Counted from the first letter of the stretch, positions 5,913-12,537 are shown. The stretch: DNA of 12,537 nt from an uncultured Corynebacterium sp. (GCA_946220775.1 CAMIFC010000045.1:1-12537), one strand, 5' to 3'. The notes: a model not told the origin generated them from the sequence alone. Translations and numbers: made by a program.

Positions 5913-7241
5913 TTCGAAGGGGGGCATATTGGCGAAATTGCCAACCAGCAACTCACTACCGCTCAATCGGCGACAGCCGCACCCCACCCACACCGGCTCC
6001 GGCACTAGTTCCACCCCGAATGCCTCGAACACGCCATCACGGACGGCCGCTGCTAGCTCCACGATGTCTGCAGACTCCGCCTCACCGCGATTCGTCAGCG
6101 CGAGCGTGTGCTTCGTCGACAACCCGGCGCGAGAATTTCCGGGGACGTGCCAGCCCTTGTGGAATCCGGCGCGTTCAATGAGCCACGCCGCCGAGAACTT
6201 GTAGGCCGGCGCCTCCGGTGAACCAACATTAAACAGTGGCATCGAATCTGCCTCCGCATCCCCGACTTCCGCCCGCACAGCGGCAACGACCGCATCTTTG
6301 GCGGCCTCAGCATCCACTCCGGAACCGCCACTGATCACTGGGTTTGTGAAGAACGAACCCGCCGACCACGTATCGTGATCCGCTGCGTCCAGCACCATTC
6401 CCTTGCCAGCACGTAGCTCAAGCACCGCCGCGCGCACGTCCTTCGCCGGACGTCGGATCTCTCCACGGCCGCCTGCTTGTGCCCCAGCCCCCGAGTTTTC
6501 GGACGTCACCCCCAATCGCCGCGCCAATTCGCCAAAACGCAGCGGCAGTGACTGGCCCGAAGAGTCTAGTTGGAACTCCACCTCGGTGACCACAGCCCGG
6601 TTGGTGAATTTCAAATTCGAGTAGCGGTACGCAAGATCCAGCGACTCCGGTTGCACCCACTCGTGTTCCTGCGACGTGCGGTCATAGAGTCGCACCCGCC
6701 GCAACACCTGCGACACCTCCGCCCCGTAGGCGCCCACATTCTGCACTGGCGTGGCGCCGACGGATCCGGGAATGCCGCTCAGGCACTCCAAGCCACCCAG
6801 GCCAAGTTCCACCGTGGCGGCGACGAATCGATCCCATTCCACACCGGCAAAGGCCGAGCACACTCCAGTGTCCAGGTCGATATCAAACGCCGGAGCAGCG
6901 TCCTCTCCAGCATCGACGGCATCAGCTGCCAACACCACAAACAAGTCCGTGACCTCAGCGGACTCCCCCACCACCAGGTTGGATCCTCCGCCCACAATCA
7001 GTATGGGGAGGTTGGCGTCATCAAAAATACGAACAATCGCGGCCAGGGACTCCGCCGAACCGCACTCCACCACCGCACGTGGCGTACCGCCGACGCGCAG
7101 GGTGGTGAGGTCCGCGAACGAACGCTGGGCGACGCGCACGCCGGGGATGTCCTCCACCGCCGCGGCTATGGGCTCTGGCAGTACCGACGCTGCCTTGAGG
7201 TGACCTGTCTGACTAACTGACTGCTTCTCCGAATGTTTCAC
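5904..7241 (-). CDS. murB: MurB, UDP-N-acetylenolpyruvoylglucosamine reductase
   Basis: MurB is a cytoplasmic FAD enzyme that reduces UDP-GlcNAc-enolpyruvate with NADPH to UDP-MurNAc in peptidoglycan synthesis. The protein has 445 residues. The FAD-binding segment begins at SFADLTTLRVGG (41-52) and includes IVGGGSNLVVG (82-92); GIPGSVGATPVQNVGAYG spans 156-173. The catalytic triad of type I MurB is visible: R206 (YRYSNLKF), S296 (AGSFFTNPV) and E415 (LVPEPVWVG). At 445 residues it is long against 342 in E. coli. The excess is a 38-40 residue N-terminal extension, Ala/Asp-rich insertions near 105-125 and 245-265 and a longer C-terminus after E415. The start is GTG 7241, with no ribosome binding site but a -10-like box 7 nt upstream, so a leaderless mRNA is likely. 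An internal start is possible but no better candidate is seen. The stop lies inside the inverted repeat at 5884-5912. Confidence 0.95.
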   Translation of the reverse strand: MKHSEKQSVSQTGHLKAASVLPEPIAAAVEDIPGVRVAQRSFADLTTLRVGGTPRAVVECGSAESLAAIVRIFDDANLPILIVGGGSNLVVGESAEVTDLFVVLAADAVDAGEDAAPAFDIDLDTGVCSAFAGVEWDRFVAATVELGLGGLECLSGIPGSVGATPVQNVGAYGAEVSQVLRRVRLYDRTSQEHEWVQPESLDLAYRYSNLKFTNRAVVTEVEFQLDSSGQSLPLRFGELARRLGVTSENSGAGAQAGGRGEIRRPAKDVRAAVLELRAGKGMVLDAADHDTWSAGSFFTNPVISGGSGVDAEAAKDAVVAAVRAEVGDAEADSMPLFNVGSPEAPAYKFSAAWLIERAGFHKGWHVPGNSRAGLSTKHTLALTNRGEAESADIVELAAAVRDGVFEAFGVELVPEPVWVGCGCRRLSGSELLVGNFANMPPFERM

Positions 7242-7248
7242 GTTTCTA

Positions 7249-7254
7249 ACGGTA
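7249..7254 (-). promoter_or_regulatory. Putative -10 box of murB, leaderless
   Basis: TACCGT (a TANNNT box) on the minus strand is followed by 7 nt and then GTG 7241. No Shine-Dalgarno is present. It overlaps the opposing -10 box of the DUF2505 gene by two bases. Confidence 0.45.
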
Positions 7255-7258
7255 GTCT
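7253..7258 (+). promoter_or_regulatory. Putative -10 box of the DUF2505 gene, leaderless
   Basis: TAGTCT is followed by 6 nt and then ATG 7265. The whole divergent gap to murB is 23 bp, leaving no room for a 5' leader of either gene unless its promoter lies inside the other gene. Confidence 0.45.
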
Positions 7259-7264
7259 GTAGAC

Positions 7265-7762
7265 ATGACGACTCACAGTGAGAACACTGCCACTATTAAT
7301 TTCCCCATCGAGAAGGTCCACGAAACCCTAGCCACGAAGGCCTACTGGGAGTTCGAGGTCGAGCGCATCGGCGACGAGCCAGGCGAGGTCAACAGCTTCT
7401 CCGATAACCCAGCCATCGAAGCTGTACTTTTCGAAACCCTTCCCACCGCAGCCCTCCCAGAGGCTGTGCGTTCCATGGTCTCCCAGGCGCTGAAGCTGAA
7501 GCGCACCGTTGTAGTCAACGGACTAGTCGATGACTCCGCAACGGGCACGATTGTCGCTGAGGTCAAGGGCGCCCCAGTGAAGTTCGAGTCCCAGGTGGAG
7601 ATGAAGAAGGCCAACGAGACCACCCAGCTGGTCGTCGAGTCCGCAGTGGACGTCAACATTCCGATGATGGGTTCCGTCCTGGAGCCAAAGGTCGCGGAAT
7701 GGATCGAGGACTTCATCACCCGCGAAGCCTCCCTGATTGAGGAATACATCAAGAACAACTAG
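7265..7762 (+). CDS. DUF2505 family protein
   Basis: A 165-residue soluble, acidic protein with no signal peptide or membrane segment. Its length and pattern match DUF2505, an actinobacterial family related to the START/SRPBCC lipid-binding fold. Visible elements are an N-terminal strand (TATINFPIEKVHETL) starting near residue 8, a central run of alternating hydrophobic strands (about 79-125) and a C-terminal amphipathic helix (VAEWIEDFITREASLIEEYI). The N- and C-terminal parts are what a helix-grip fold would show. No function is established. It is divergent from murB across 23 bp and is followed after 11 nt by the methyltransferase-like gene, so the two are probably co-transcribed. The start ATG 7265 has no ribosome binding site; a leaderless transcript is predicted. 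Confidence 0.85.
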   Translation: MTTHSENTATINFPIEKVHETLATKAYWEFEVERIGDEPGEVNSFSDNPAIEAVLFETLPTAALPEAVRSMVSQALKLKRTVVVNGLVDDSATGTIVAEVKGAPVKFESQVEMKKANETTQLVVESAVDVNIPMMGSVLEPKVAEWIEDFITREASLIEEYIKNN

Positions 7763-7773
7763 ATTCAGCTTTC

Positions 7774-8712
7774 GTGGCTGATCATGCGCATAATCAACGG
7801 GTCCGTTCCTGGTCGCAGGGCGGGCCCGTTGGTGCTATCACCCGAGGGACCACCGGATTCAACCGCCTGCGCAAGGCCGATCGCTGGCTCGCCGCCCACC
7901 CCGCCGTCCGTGCGGCGTTGTTCTCCGCCTCTTTTTCCGGACGCCAACCCCTCGCAGTGGATGTCGGCTACGGCGCATCATGGACCACCACAGTGGAATG
8001 GGCGCGGTGGCTGCGCACAGTTGAACCCAACGTTCGTGTCGTTGGATTAGAGATCGACCCCGAACGAGTCCTACCTCCCCGCGACGGCGTGGAATTCGCC
8101 CTCGGTGGTTTCGAGCTGGCGGGGATGCGCGCGGATGTGATCCGCGCGTTCAATGTGCTGCGGCAATACGACGTTTCAGAAGTGCTCGATGCCTGGTCGC
8201 TGATGATTTCCAGGCTGCAACCGGGTGGCGTCCTGATGGAGGGAACATGCGACGAAATCGGGCGACGCAGCACTTGGGTGCTGCTGGACCGGACGGGGCC
8301 GCGAACGCTGACGCTGGCGTGGGATCCGGCGGATATGCAGCGCCCCTCGGAGATCGCCGAGCGGCTTCCCAAAGCGTTGATTCACGATAATCATGCTGGC
8401 GCGGAGAACGGCATTTTCCGGGTGCTGCAGGAACTTGACGCGGCGTGGGATCGGGCGGCTGGCTACGCGCCTTATGGGCCCCGGGTGCGATGGCGAGTGG
8501 CGCGAGAGGATGCACTGCCCGAACTAGCGCGAATGGCGGCAGAGCGGCCGCGACCAACGGTGGAGGAACCTGATGGTGGTGGGGTCGGCGATGAGATCGG
8601 CGGGGTCGGCGCTACGCTGTCGCAACTCAAGAAACTCAACCCCCGCCGCCGGATGCGGGACAGCCTCATCACCGTGCCGTGGGAGCTGGTGAGCGAACTG
8701 CGGATCAGCTGA
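7774..8712 (+). CDS. SAM-dependent methyltransferase-like protein
   Basis: A 312-residue protein with a class I Rossmann methyltransferase pattern. Motif I is AVDVGYGAS (61-69, a DxGxG variant). The acidic end of strand 2 is VVGLEIDPERV (89-99). ADVIRAFNVLRQYD (120-133) sits at the usual motif IV region and LQPGGVLMEGT (148-158) resembles the post-strand-5 block. The substrate is unknown. The start GTG 7774 lies 11 nt after the DUF2505 stop, without a good ribosome binding site; ATG 7783 in the next frame is not usable. The first 25 residues are Arg/Gly-rich. Near the C-terminus a Gly-rich loop (268-281) is encoded by two exact copies of GGGGTCGGCG 21 bp apart (8581 and 8602), suggesting a small in-frame duplication. 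It could have lost catalysis, as the active-site motif is not diagnostic. Confidence 0.75.
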   Translation: MADHAHNQRVRSWSQGGPVGAITRGTTGFNRLRKADRWLAAHPAVRAALFSASFSGRQPLAVDVGYGASWTTTVEWARWLRTVEPNVRVVGLEIDPERVLPPRDGVEFALGGFELAGMRADVIRAFNVLRQYDVSEVLDAWSLMISRLQPGGVLMEGTCDEIGRRSTWVLLDRTGPRTLTLAWDPADMQRPSEIAERLPKALIHDNHAGAENGIFRVLQELDAAWDRAAGYAPYGPRVRWRVAREDALPELARMAAERPRPTVEEPDGGGVGDEIGGVGATLSQLKKLNPRRRMRDSLITVPWELVSELRIS

Positions 8713-8762
8713 GTTCTTCCTGCCGGCCTCGTGTCGGAAGTCCCATTACATGGAATTTTCTG

Positions 8763-8774
8763 TCCGTATACGGA
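8763..8774. promoter_or_regulatory. Perfect 12-bp palindrome TCCGTATACGGA upstream of the DUF2993 gene
   Basis: The palindrome lies 12 bp before the GTG start at 8787, in the 74-bp gap after the methyltransferase gene. A related TTATACGAA follows at 8792-8800, within the first codons. It is a plausible dimeric repressor operator close to the promoter. A weak AGG at 8780-8782 is the only ribosome binding candidate. Confidence 0.35.
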
Positions 8775-8786
8775 AAACTAGGTTGA

Positions 8787-9740
8787 GTGAGTTATACGAA
8801 CGAATCGCCATCTACTCGGAAGAGCTCCGCAGTCCCCAAGGTGCTCATCACCATCGCTGTGGTGCTCATACTGATCCTTGCCGCCGCGGAATTTGGTACG
8901 CGCTGGTTCATCAAGGGCCAGATTAGCCAACAATTACAAGCACAGTCTGGCACGGAGCAGGTCGAGGATCCGAAGGTCGGCCTCGGCAGTTCATCAGTCC
9001 TCTTGGGGCTGGTGCAACAACGCTTGCCGCACTTAGATATCGACATTCCGTCGTCCCTCGAAGTCAGCTATGAGGACAACGATCAGTCCAAACCCGTGGT
9101 GACCGGTGTGCCGAAGACGTCCATCAAGGGGCGGGATTTCACCTTCGATGCCTCGAATCCAGACAACATGGTCATCGGTGATCTGACCATCGAGTCCGAG
9201 GTCCCTCGCGAAATGATGCTCGCAGAGATCAACAAGGCCACCAGCGCCCAGGCCCCGAAGGACAACCCGTTCGCGGGATTGATCCAGGTGACCAATATCG
9301 AGCCGAACGTGGACAAACAGACGCTTGAAATGGAGCTCACCGGCGGCCTGGCCACGTTGGCCATGAAGCCGAAGGTGGAAAACGATCAGCTGACCTTCGA
9401 TGTGGATGGCGTTCGCATCCTGGGGCAAACGCTGCCGGACAATATGACGGAGCCACTGCGCAAGTCGCTGGAAAAGTCCGCCACAAATGCTGTTCCCGGC
9501 AGCATGCGCCCGAAGGACGTTCGCGTCACCGAAGACGGCATGGCGATCACGATGGTCGGTCAGGACGTCAACATGTCCGAACTGGAATCCAGCATCGGCA
9601 CCCCTGGCGGCAGCACACCTGGTGCGGGATCCGGCGAAACCGGCGCACCCGCCGGGGAGAAGTCCCCGAGTAGTGACGTCCCCGCCGACGATGACGAGCA
9701 CCTCCCCCTCGGCTCCGGCGGCGAGATCTTTAATACCTAG
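8787..9740 (+). CDS. DUF2993 (LmeA-like) membrane-anchored envelope protein
   Basis: A 317-residue protein. A basic stretch (RKSSAVPK) precedes one hydrophobic segment at about 18-36, either an uncleaved signal anchor or a signal peptide. The remainder would be outside the membrane. After FGTRWFIKGQISQQL, the body of about 230 residues follows the DUF2993 pattern (GSSSVLLGLVQQRLPHLDI; repeated IxG-strand motifs). Family knowledge: mycobacterial LmeA is a periplasmic DUF2993 protein with phospholipase activity needed for lipomannan elongation. Transferring that role here is inference. The last 45 residues (about 273-317) are Gly/Ser/Pro/Asp-rich and probably disordered. The start GTG 8787 directly follows an in-frame TGA, so no longer start exists in this frame. 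It converges with deoC. Confidence 0.82.
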   Translation: MSYTNESPSTRKSSAVPKVLITIAVVLILILAAAEFGTRWFIKGQISQQLQAQSGTEQVEDPKVGLGSSSVLLGLVQQRLPHLDIDIPSSLEVSYEDNDQSKPVVTGVPKTSIKGRDFTFDASNPDNMVIGDLTIESEVPREMMLAEINKATSAQAPKDNPFAGLIQVTNIEPNVDKQTLEMELTGGLATLAMKPKVENDQLTFDVDGVRILGQTLPDNMTEPLRKSLEKSATNAVPGSMRPKDVRVTEDGMAITMVGQDVNMSELESSIGTPGGSTPGAGSGETGAPAGEKSPSSDVPADDDEHLPLGSGGEIFNT

Positions 9741-9820
9741 GCCGGGCGTCTCGGTCTAGGGCTGGGGTCTAGGCCCGGGTGTCTCGGCCGGGCTCTGGGC
9801 TCGACCGCCTAGGCCTGCGG
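9737..9820. repeat. Degenerate GC-rich repeats between the convergent DUF2993 gene and deoC; possible terminator
   Basis: CTAGGCCGGGCGTCTCGG (9737-9754) recurs as CTAGGCCCGGGTGTCTCGG (9769-9787), about 32 bp apart, and CTAGGCCTGCGG follows at 9809. GCCCGG (9773-9778) can pair with CCGGGC at 9788-9793 (9-nt loop) or 9742-9747. The segment could form alternative stems that stop transcription from both sides, but there is no T-run on either strand. Confidence 0.35.
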
Positions 9821-10540
9821 CGCGCCCTCGAGGATGGCTCGTGGCGCGGACACACCCAAGCGCGTCGCCCCCGCCTCAATCATCGCGACGGCCTGCTCCC
9901 ACGTCCGGATCCCTCCGGATGCCTTGATGCCAACCTGGCCCGTCTTCCCCAGCGCCTCAATTTCGGACGCCATGACTTCCACCGCAGCCACACTCGCACC
10001 ACCTGCTGGGTGGAACCCCGTGGACGTCTTCACAAAATCCGCCCCCGCCCGCACCGCGGCACGCACCGCAGCGCAGAGCTGTTCCTCGGTCAACACCGCG
10101 GACTCCAGAATCACCTTCAACACCACCGGGGACGGCACAGCCTCCCGCACAGCGACCACATCGGCGAGCACCGCGTTCTCATCACCCGCCACGGCCTGCG
10201 CCACGTCAATGACCATGTCGACTTCCTCCGCGCCCTGCTCCACGGCAAAGCGAGCCTCCGTCGCCTTGATCAAACTGTGGTGTTTACCGGATGGGAACCC
10301 CGCCACAGTCGCGACTTTGAGCCGGGCGCCGTTCGACGCGCCCGGCTCATCGGCGCCAGCCGGCAACGATAGCGGCAGCATCGATGGCGACACGCACACC
10401 GCCCCACACCCAAGCTCAATCGCCTCCTCGACTAGCGCGGCGACATCCTCGCGGGAGGATTCAGGCTTCAGCAGGGTGGCGTCCATAATCGACGCGACGA
10501 AATCACGAGACAACTCAGCAGATCCACCCACGGCTACCAC
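9809..10540 (-). CDS. deoC: DeoC, deoxyribose-phosphate aldolase
   Basis: DeoC cleaves 2-deoxy-D-ribose 5-phosphate to acetaldehyde and glyceraldehyde 3-phosphate in deoxynucleoside catabolism, a cytoplasmic class I aldolase. The protein is 243 residues, normal for the family. The Schiff-base lysine is K171 in FVKTSTGF; the second active-site lysine is K206 in VGIKASGGI. D108 in EEVDMVID matches the proton-relay Asp, and LKVILES (141-147) carries the neighbouring lysine K142. KVATVAGFPSG at 75-85 is also typical. The likely start GTG 10540 overlaps the DUF2516 stop in GTGGTAG (7 nt), so translation is probably coupled. GTG 10531 is an alternative. It shares a promoter with the DUF2516 gene. 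No other deoxynucleoside-catabolism gene is nearby. Family assignment is firm. Confidence 0.95.
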   Translation of the reverse strand: MVAVGGSAELSRDFVASIMDATLLKPESSREDVAALVEEAIELGCGAVCVSPSMLPLSLPAGADEPGASNGARLKVATVAGFPSGKHHSLIKATEARFAVEQGAEEVDMVIDVAQAVAGDENAVLADVVAVREAVPSPVVLKVILESAVLTEEQLCAAVRAAVRAGADFVKTSTGFHPAGGASVAAVEVMASEIEALGKTGQVGIKASGGIRTWEQAVAMIEAGATRLGVSAPRAILEGAPQA

Positions 10541-10848
10541 GCCCCCGACGCGTTATCCAGCACATCCTTGATCGCTGGGCGCACATCCTGCCAATACACA
10601 CCCACGATCACGGCGCCGATGATCCACAGCGGAAAGCCCGTCCCAATGATCCCAAACAGGCCAGCCACCGCTGCGCCACCATTGAGCATCATCCAATTCT
10701 GCTTTTTGCGGTCGATAACGGTGAAGGCGTCATCGCGGGTCGTCGACACCTGAATCAGGCCCGCCAAGCCCAACGCCACGATCAACAGCGCGATGCCAAG
10801 ATTGACGAAGTTCAATGCCACGGCCACGGCTTGAAGGATTTGTATCAT
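10534..10848 (-). CDS. DUF2516 family membrane protein
   Basis: A 104-residue integral membrane protein of the actinobacterial DUF2516 family. Hydrophobic segments lie at about 6-35 (probably one long or two short helices), 55-71 and 73-86. A polar loop with TRDDAF and DRKKQNW lies between the first and second, and a short cytoplasmic tail ends in SGAW. No function is established for the family. The gene is first in a two-gene unit with deoC (7-nt overlap), but nothing suggests a metabolic link. ATG 10848 has no ribosome binding site and a -10-like box 6 nt upstream, so a leaderless transcript is predicted. Confidence 0.85.
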   Translation of the reverse strand: MIQILQAVAVALNFVNLGIALLIVALGLAGLIQVSTTRDDAFTVIDRKKQNWMMLNGGAAVAGLFGIIGTGFPLWIIGAVIVGVYWQDVRPAIKDVLDNASGAW

Positions 10849-10854
10849 GCTGCC

Positions 10855-10860
10855 AGTCTA
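10855..10860 (-). promoter_or_regulatory. Putative -10 box of the DUF2516-deoC unit, leaderless
   Basis: TAGACT, inside CTATAGACT, is followed by GGCAGC and then ATG 10848. The spacing of 6 nt predicts transcription from about the A of the start codon. The shifted TATAGA is a second reading of the box. Confidence 0.45.
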
Positions 10861-10921
10861 TAGGCTCCGACCACAATCCCCAGTTCTCGCCTTGGTTAGA
10901 GTTCACCCGGTTGGCGTCCTG

Positions 10922-12385
10922 CTAAAAAATCGCGAAAATCAGCTGGGCAATTGAATAAATCGCCAACCCCGCGAGCGCGCCGACGATCGTGCCATTGACG
11001 CGAATGAACTGCAGATCCTTGCCAACCATGAGCTCGATGCGGTCGCTGGCCTCATCTGCATCCCACCGTTCGACCGTGTCGCCGATGATTCCGGTGATCT
11101 GGTCCGCATAGTTGTCCGCAAGGTAGGATGCCGCCCTGACCACGCGCGCCTCTAGCTTTTCCTGCAGCTCTGGTTCGTCGAGAACTCGCTGGGCGAAATC
11201 GTGGCTCCACTGGGTGATGCGGGTTCGGAGCGTGGAATCCGCCGTGGTTGCCTGCTCCAGGAGGACGTCCCGCACAGACGACCAGATCGTGGCCGGAAGG
11301 GCCTTCAGTGGGCCGGAATCGAAAATATCGTCCTTGTACTTCTCGACGCGGGCGATCATCGTCGGATCGTTTTGCAGGTCATCGGCGAGCTTGGCGATGA
11401 AGCGGCGGAAAGCAATGCGGGCTTCGTGGTGGGGGTTCGCGCGCACCTCCGCGGTGAACTGAACGACCTCGCGGTATACGCGCTCCCCCATCAGCTCGCG
11501 CACGAACCGAGGTGCCCAGCGTGGGGTACGCTCGTCGATCAGTTCGACGATCTTGTGCTCTGACGCGCGAGCTTTCTTGTCTGCCCATTCCACAACGGCA
11601 TCGACGATCGGCTCCGTGCGGCCTTCATCGATCAGCTGTTGCAGGCCGCGCCCCATCGGCGGGCCCCACTGCGGTTCCCGCACCCGATCCACGACGAGGG
11701 TCTGGATGATCGCTTCGGCTTCCTCTTCCCGCAGTCCCTTGACGACAATGCGCAGCAAATTGCCGGCTTCTTGACTGATCCGCTGATCGCCGCCGTCGTT
11801 GACGACCCATTCGGCGACGCGAACGGGAACGTGGGCATCGCGCAGCTTCTCGGAGATCAGCGTGGCGTTGAGGAAATTCTCGCCCACGAATTCCGACAGC
11901 GAGTGGCCGACCTGGTCTTTCTTCCGCTTGATGATCGCAGTGTGCGGAATCGGGATGCTGAGCGGGTGGCGGAACAGCGCGGTGACGGCGAACCAGTCGG
12001 CCAGCCCGCCAACCATGCCAGCTTCCGCCGCGGCCTGTACGTATCCGACCGCCGCGTGCGCGTCGCCGTTGTGGTCAAGGATTCGGCAAATAATAAAGAC
12101 GCCAGCCGCGAACAGTAGTAGCCCCGTTGCAATTGCCTTGTGTTTGCGCAAGTCCCGACGGCGCTGAGCTTCCGACTCCGGGCTGGGGCCTGGGACGGGA
12201 AGGCGGTTGGAGCCTGGGACGGCTAGTAGGCCGGAGCTCGGGGTGGCTAGTGGGTTGGACCCTGGGACGGGAACTGAGCTGGACCCCGGAGCGGGAACTG
12301 AGCTGGGATGGGGTTGGGAACGGGAACCGGCGGGGTCGTTGCCATGAGCAGCTGGGGTTGAGCGAGAATCGTTGCGGTGAGTCAC
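10922..12385 (-). CDS. DUF445 family membrane protein
   Basis: A 487-residue protein from GTG 12385. Residues 1-83 are hydrophilic, Pro/Ser-rich and end in a basic run (RRRDLRKHK). A hydrophobic helix lies at about 84-103. A long soluble body follows, with the family hallmark GMVGGLADWFAVTALFRHPL and GENFLNATLISEKL, then charged helices. A C-terminal hydrophobic segment covers about 465-487 (VGALAGLAIYSIAQLIFAIF). This is the usual DUF445 (YjiN/YheB-like) layout; the function is unknown. The frame is open to 12535 but the start at 12385 is preferred. An extended -10 (TGC-GATAAT) sits exactly 7 nt upstream, and the extra 50 residues would be unconserved. Octapeptide repeats lie at 28-67. A direct relation to neighbours is not evident. 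Confidence 0.85.
   Translation of the reverse strand: MTHRNDSRSTPAAHGNDPAGSRSQPHPSSVPAPGSSSVPVPGSNPLATPSSGLLAVPGSNRLPVPGPSPESEAQRRRDLRKHKAIATGLLLFAAGVFIICRILDHNGDAHAAVGYVQAAAEAGMVGGLADWFAVTALFRHPLSIPIPHTAIIKRKKDQVGHSLSEFVGENFLNATLISEKLRDAHVPVRVAEWVVNDGGDQRISQEAGNLLRIVVKGLREEEAEAIIQTLVVDRVREPQWGPPMGRGLQQLIDEGRTEPIVDAVVEWADKKARASEHKIVELIDERTPRWAPRFVRELMGERVYREVVQFTAEVRANPHHEARIAFRRFIAKLADDLQNDPTMIARVEKYKDDIFDSGPLKALPATIWSSVRDVLLEQATTADSTLRTRITQWSHDFAQRVLDEPELQEKLEARVVRAASYLADNYADQITGIIGDTVERWDADEASDRIELMVGKDLQFIRVNGTIVGALAGLAIYSIAQLIFAIF
12185..12304 (-). repeat. Five degenerate 24-bp tandem units coding for Pro-Gly-Ser octapeptides
   Basis: Residues 28-67 of the DUF445 protein divide into SSVPAPGS, SSVPVPGS, NPLATPSS, GLLAVPGS and NRLPVPGP. 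The DNA follows the same 24-bp period. Copy number may vary between strains. The segment is on the N-terminal side of the first membrane helix and probably disordered. Confidence 0.7.
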
Positions 12386-12392
12386 CCATCCG

Positions 12393-12401
12393 ATTATCGC
12401 A
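12393..12401 (-). promoter_or_regulatory. Extended -10 promoter of the DUF445 gene, leaderless
   Basis: TGC-GATAAT on the minus strand is an extended -10 with 5 of 6 matches to TATAAT. Seven nt separate it from GTG 12385. It is the best promoter match in the window and the main reason for the start chosen. Confidence 0.55.
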
Positions 12402-12537
12402 TGACCGGTAGAAAAGAACGGATACCCCCTTGCCCCGCGCCGGAGCTGTTGTGATTGCGCACCGGAGCCGTTGCTGGCGAGCACCGCGACCCTGGCCGGA
12501 GAACACCGCGCCTCCTTCCCTCCCCACGTCCTCACGC
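12402..12537. other. Right-edge segment without an assignable gene
   Basis: This stretch is open in the DUF445 frame but is not judged coding, since it lies upstream of that gene's promoter. It holds a loose direct repeat (CGCCGGAGCTGTTG near 12440 and CACCGGAGCCGTTG near 12461, about 22 bp apart). A further gene may begin beyond the edge. Confidence 0.3.

Noticed and set aside
8713..8745. A hairpin terminator after the methyltransferase gene (CTTCC ... GGAAG).
   Set aside because: The stem is only 5 bp with a loop of more than 10 nt and is not followed by a T-run.
12386..12535. A 50-residue longer DUF445 protein starting at 12535.
   Set aside because: An extended -10 box lies inside this stretch, 7 nt before GTG 12385, and the residues show no family features.

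Overview
The window looks like chromosome from a Corynebacterium (order Mycobacteriales). Evidence: a mycothiol glycosyltransferase (MshA); several families largely confined to Actinobacteria (DUF2505, DUF2516, DUF2993); high-GC coding sequence; and the order mshA / fadD / murB, which I recall from other corynebacteria. The species is not identified. No RNA gene, insertion sequence, transposase, integrase or CRISPR array was seen. No gene-free stretch exceeds about 170 bases; the two largest are the mshA-fadD divergent gap (1210-1376) and the right edge (12386-12537).

Layout. 1-1209 (-): mshA, cut by the left edge. 1377-3149 (+): a FadD acyl-CoA synthetase, divergent from mshA. 3196-5834 (-): a two-gene ABC transporter (204-aa ATPase and 675-aa eight-helix permease) whose ends overlap in an ATGA junction. 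It is markedly more AT-rich than its neighbours. It resembles the exporter/immunity half of lactococcin-972-type bacteriocin systems, but no bacteriocin precursor is visible. A 27-codon reading frame with a strong ribosome binding site, and a 9-bp inverted repeat around a possible -10 box, lie at its 5' side. 5904-7241 (-): murB. 7265-7762 (+): DUF2505, starting only 23 bp from murB. 7774-8712 (+): SAM-methyltransferase-like protein. 8787-9740 (+): DUF2993 (LmeA-like) envelope protein. 9809-10540 (-): deoC. 10534-10848 (-): DUF2516 membrane protein, overlapping deoC. 10922-12385 (-): DUF445 membrane protein with a proline-rich octapeptide repeat near its N-terminus.

How the genes fit together. 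Most are housekeeping genes for the cell envelope and redox metabolism: mycothiol (mshA), acyl activation (fadD), peptidoglycan precursor (murB), lipoglycan-related periplasmic protein (DUF2993) and deoxyribose phosphate catabolism (deoC). The ABC module is the accessory element, lying between murB and fadD.

A recurring architectural feature is that at least five genes (mshA, murB, DUF2505, DUF2516, DUF445) have a -10-like hexamer 6-8 nt before the start codon and no Shine-Dalgarno sequence, which predicts leaderless mRNAs. fadD and the small frame upstream of the permease instead have clear ribosome binding sites. The most unusual region is 3196-5912.
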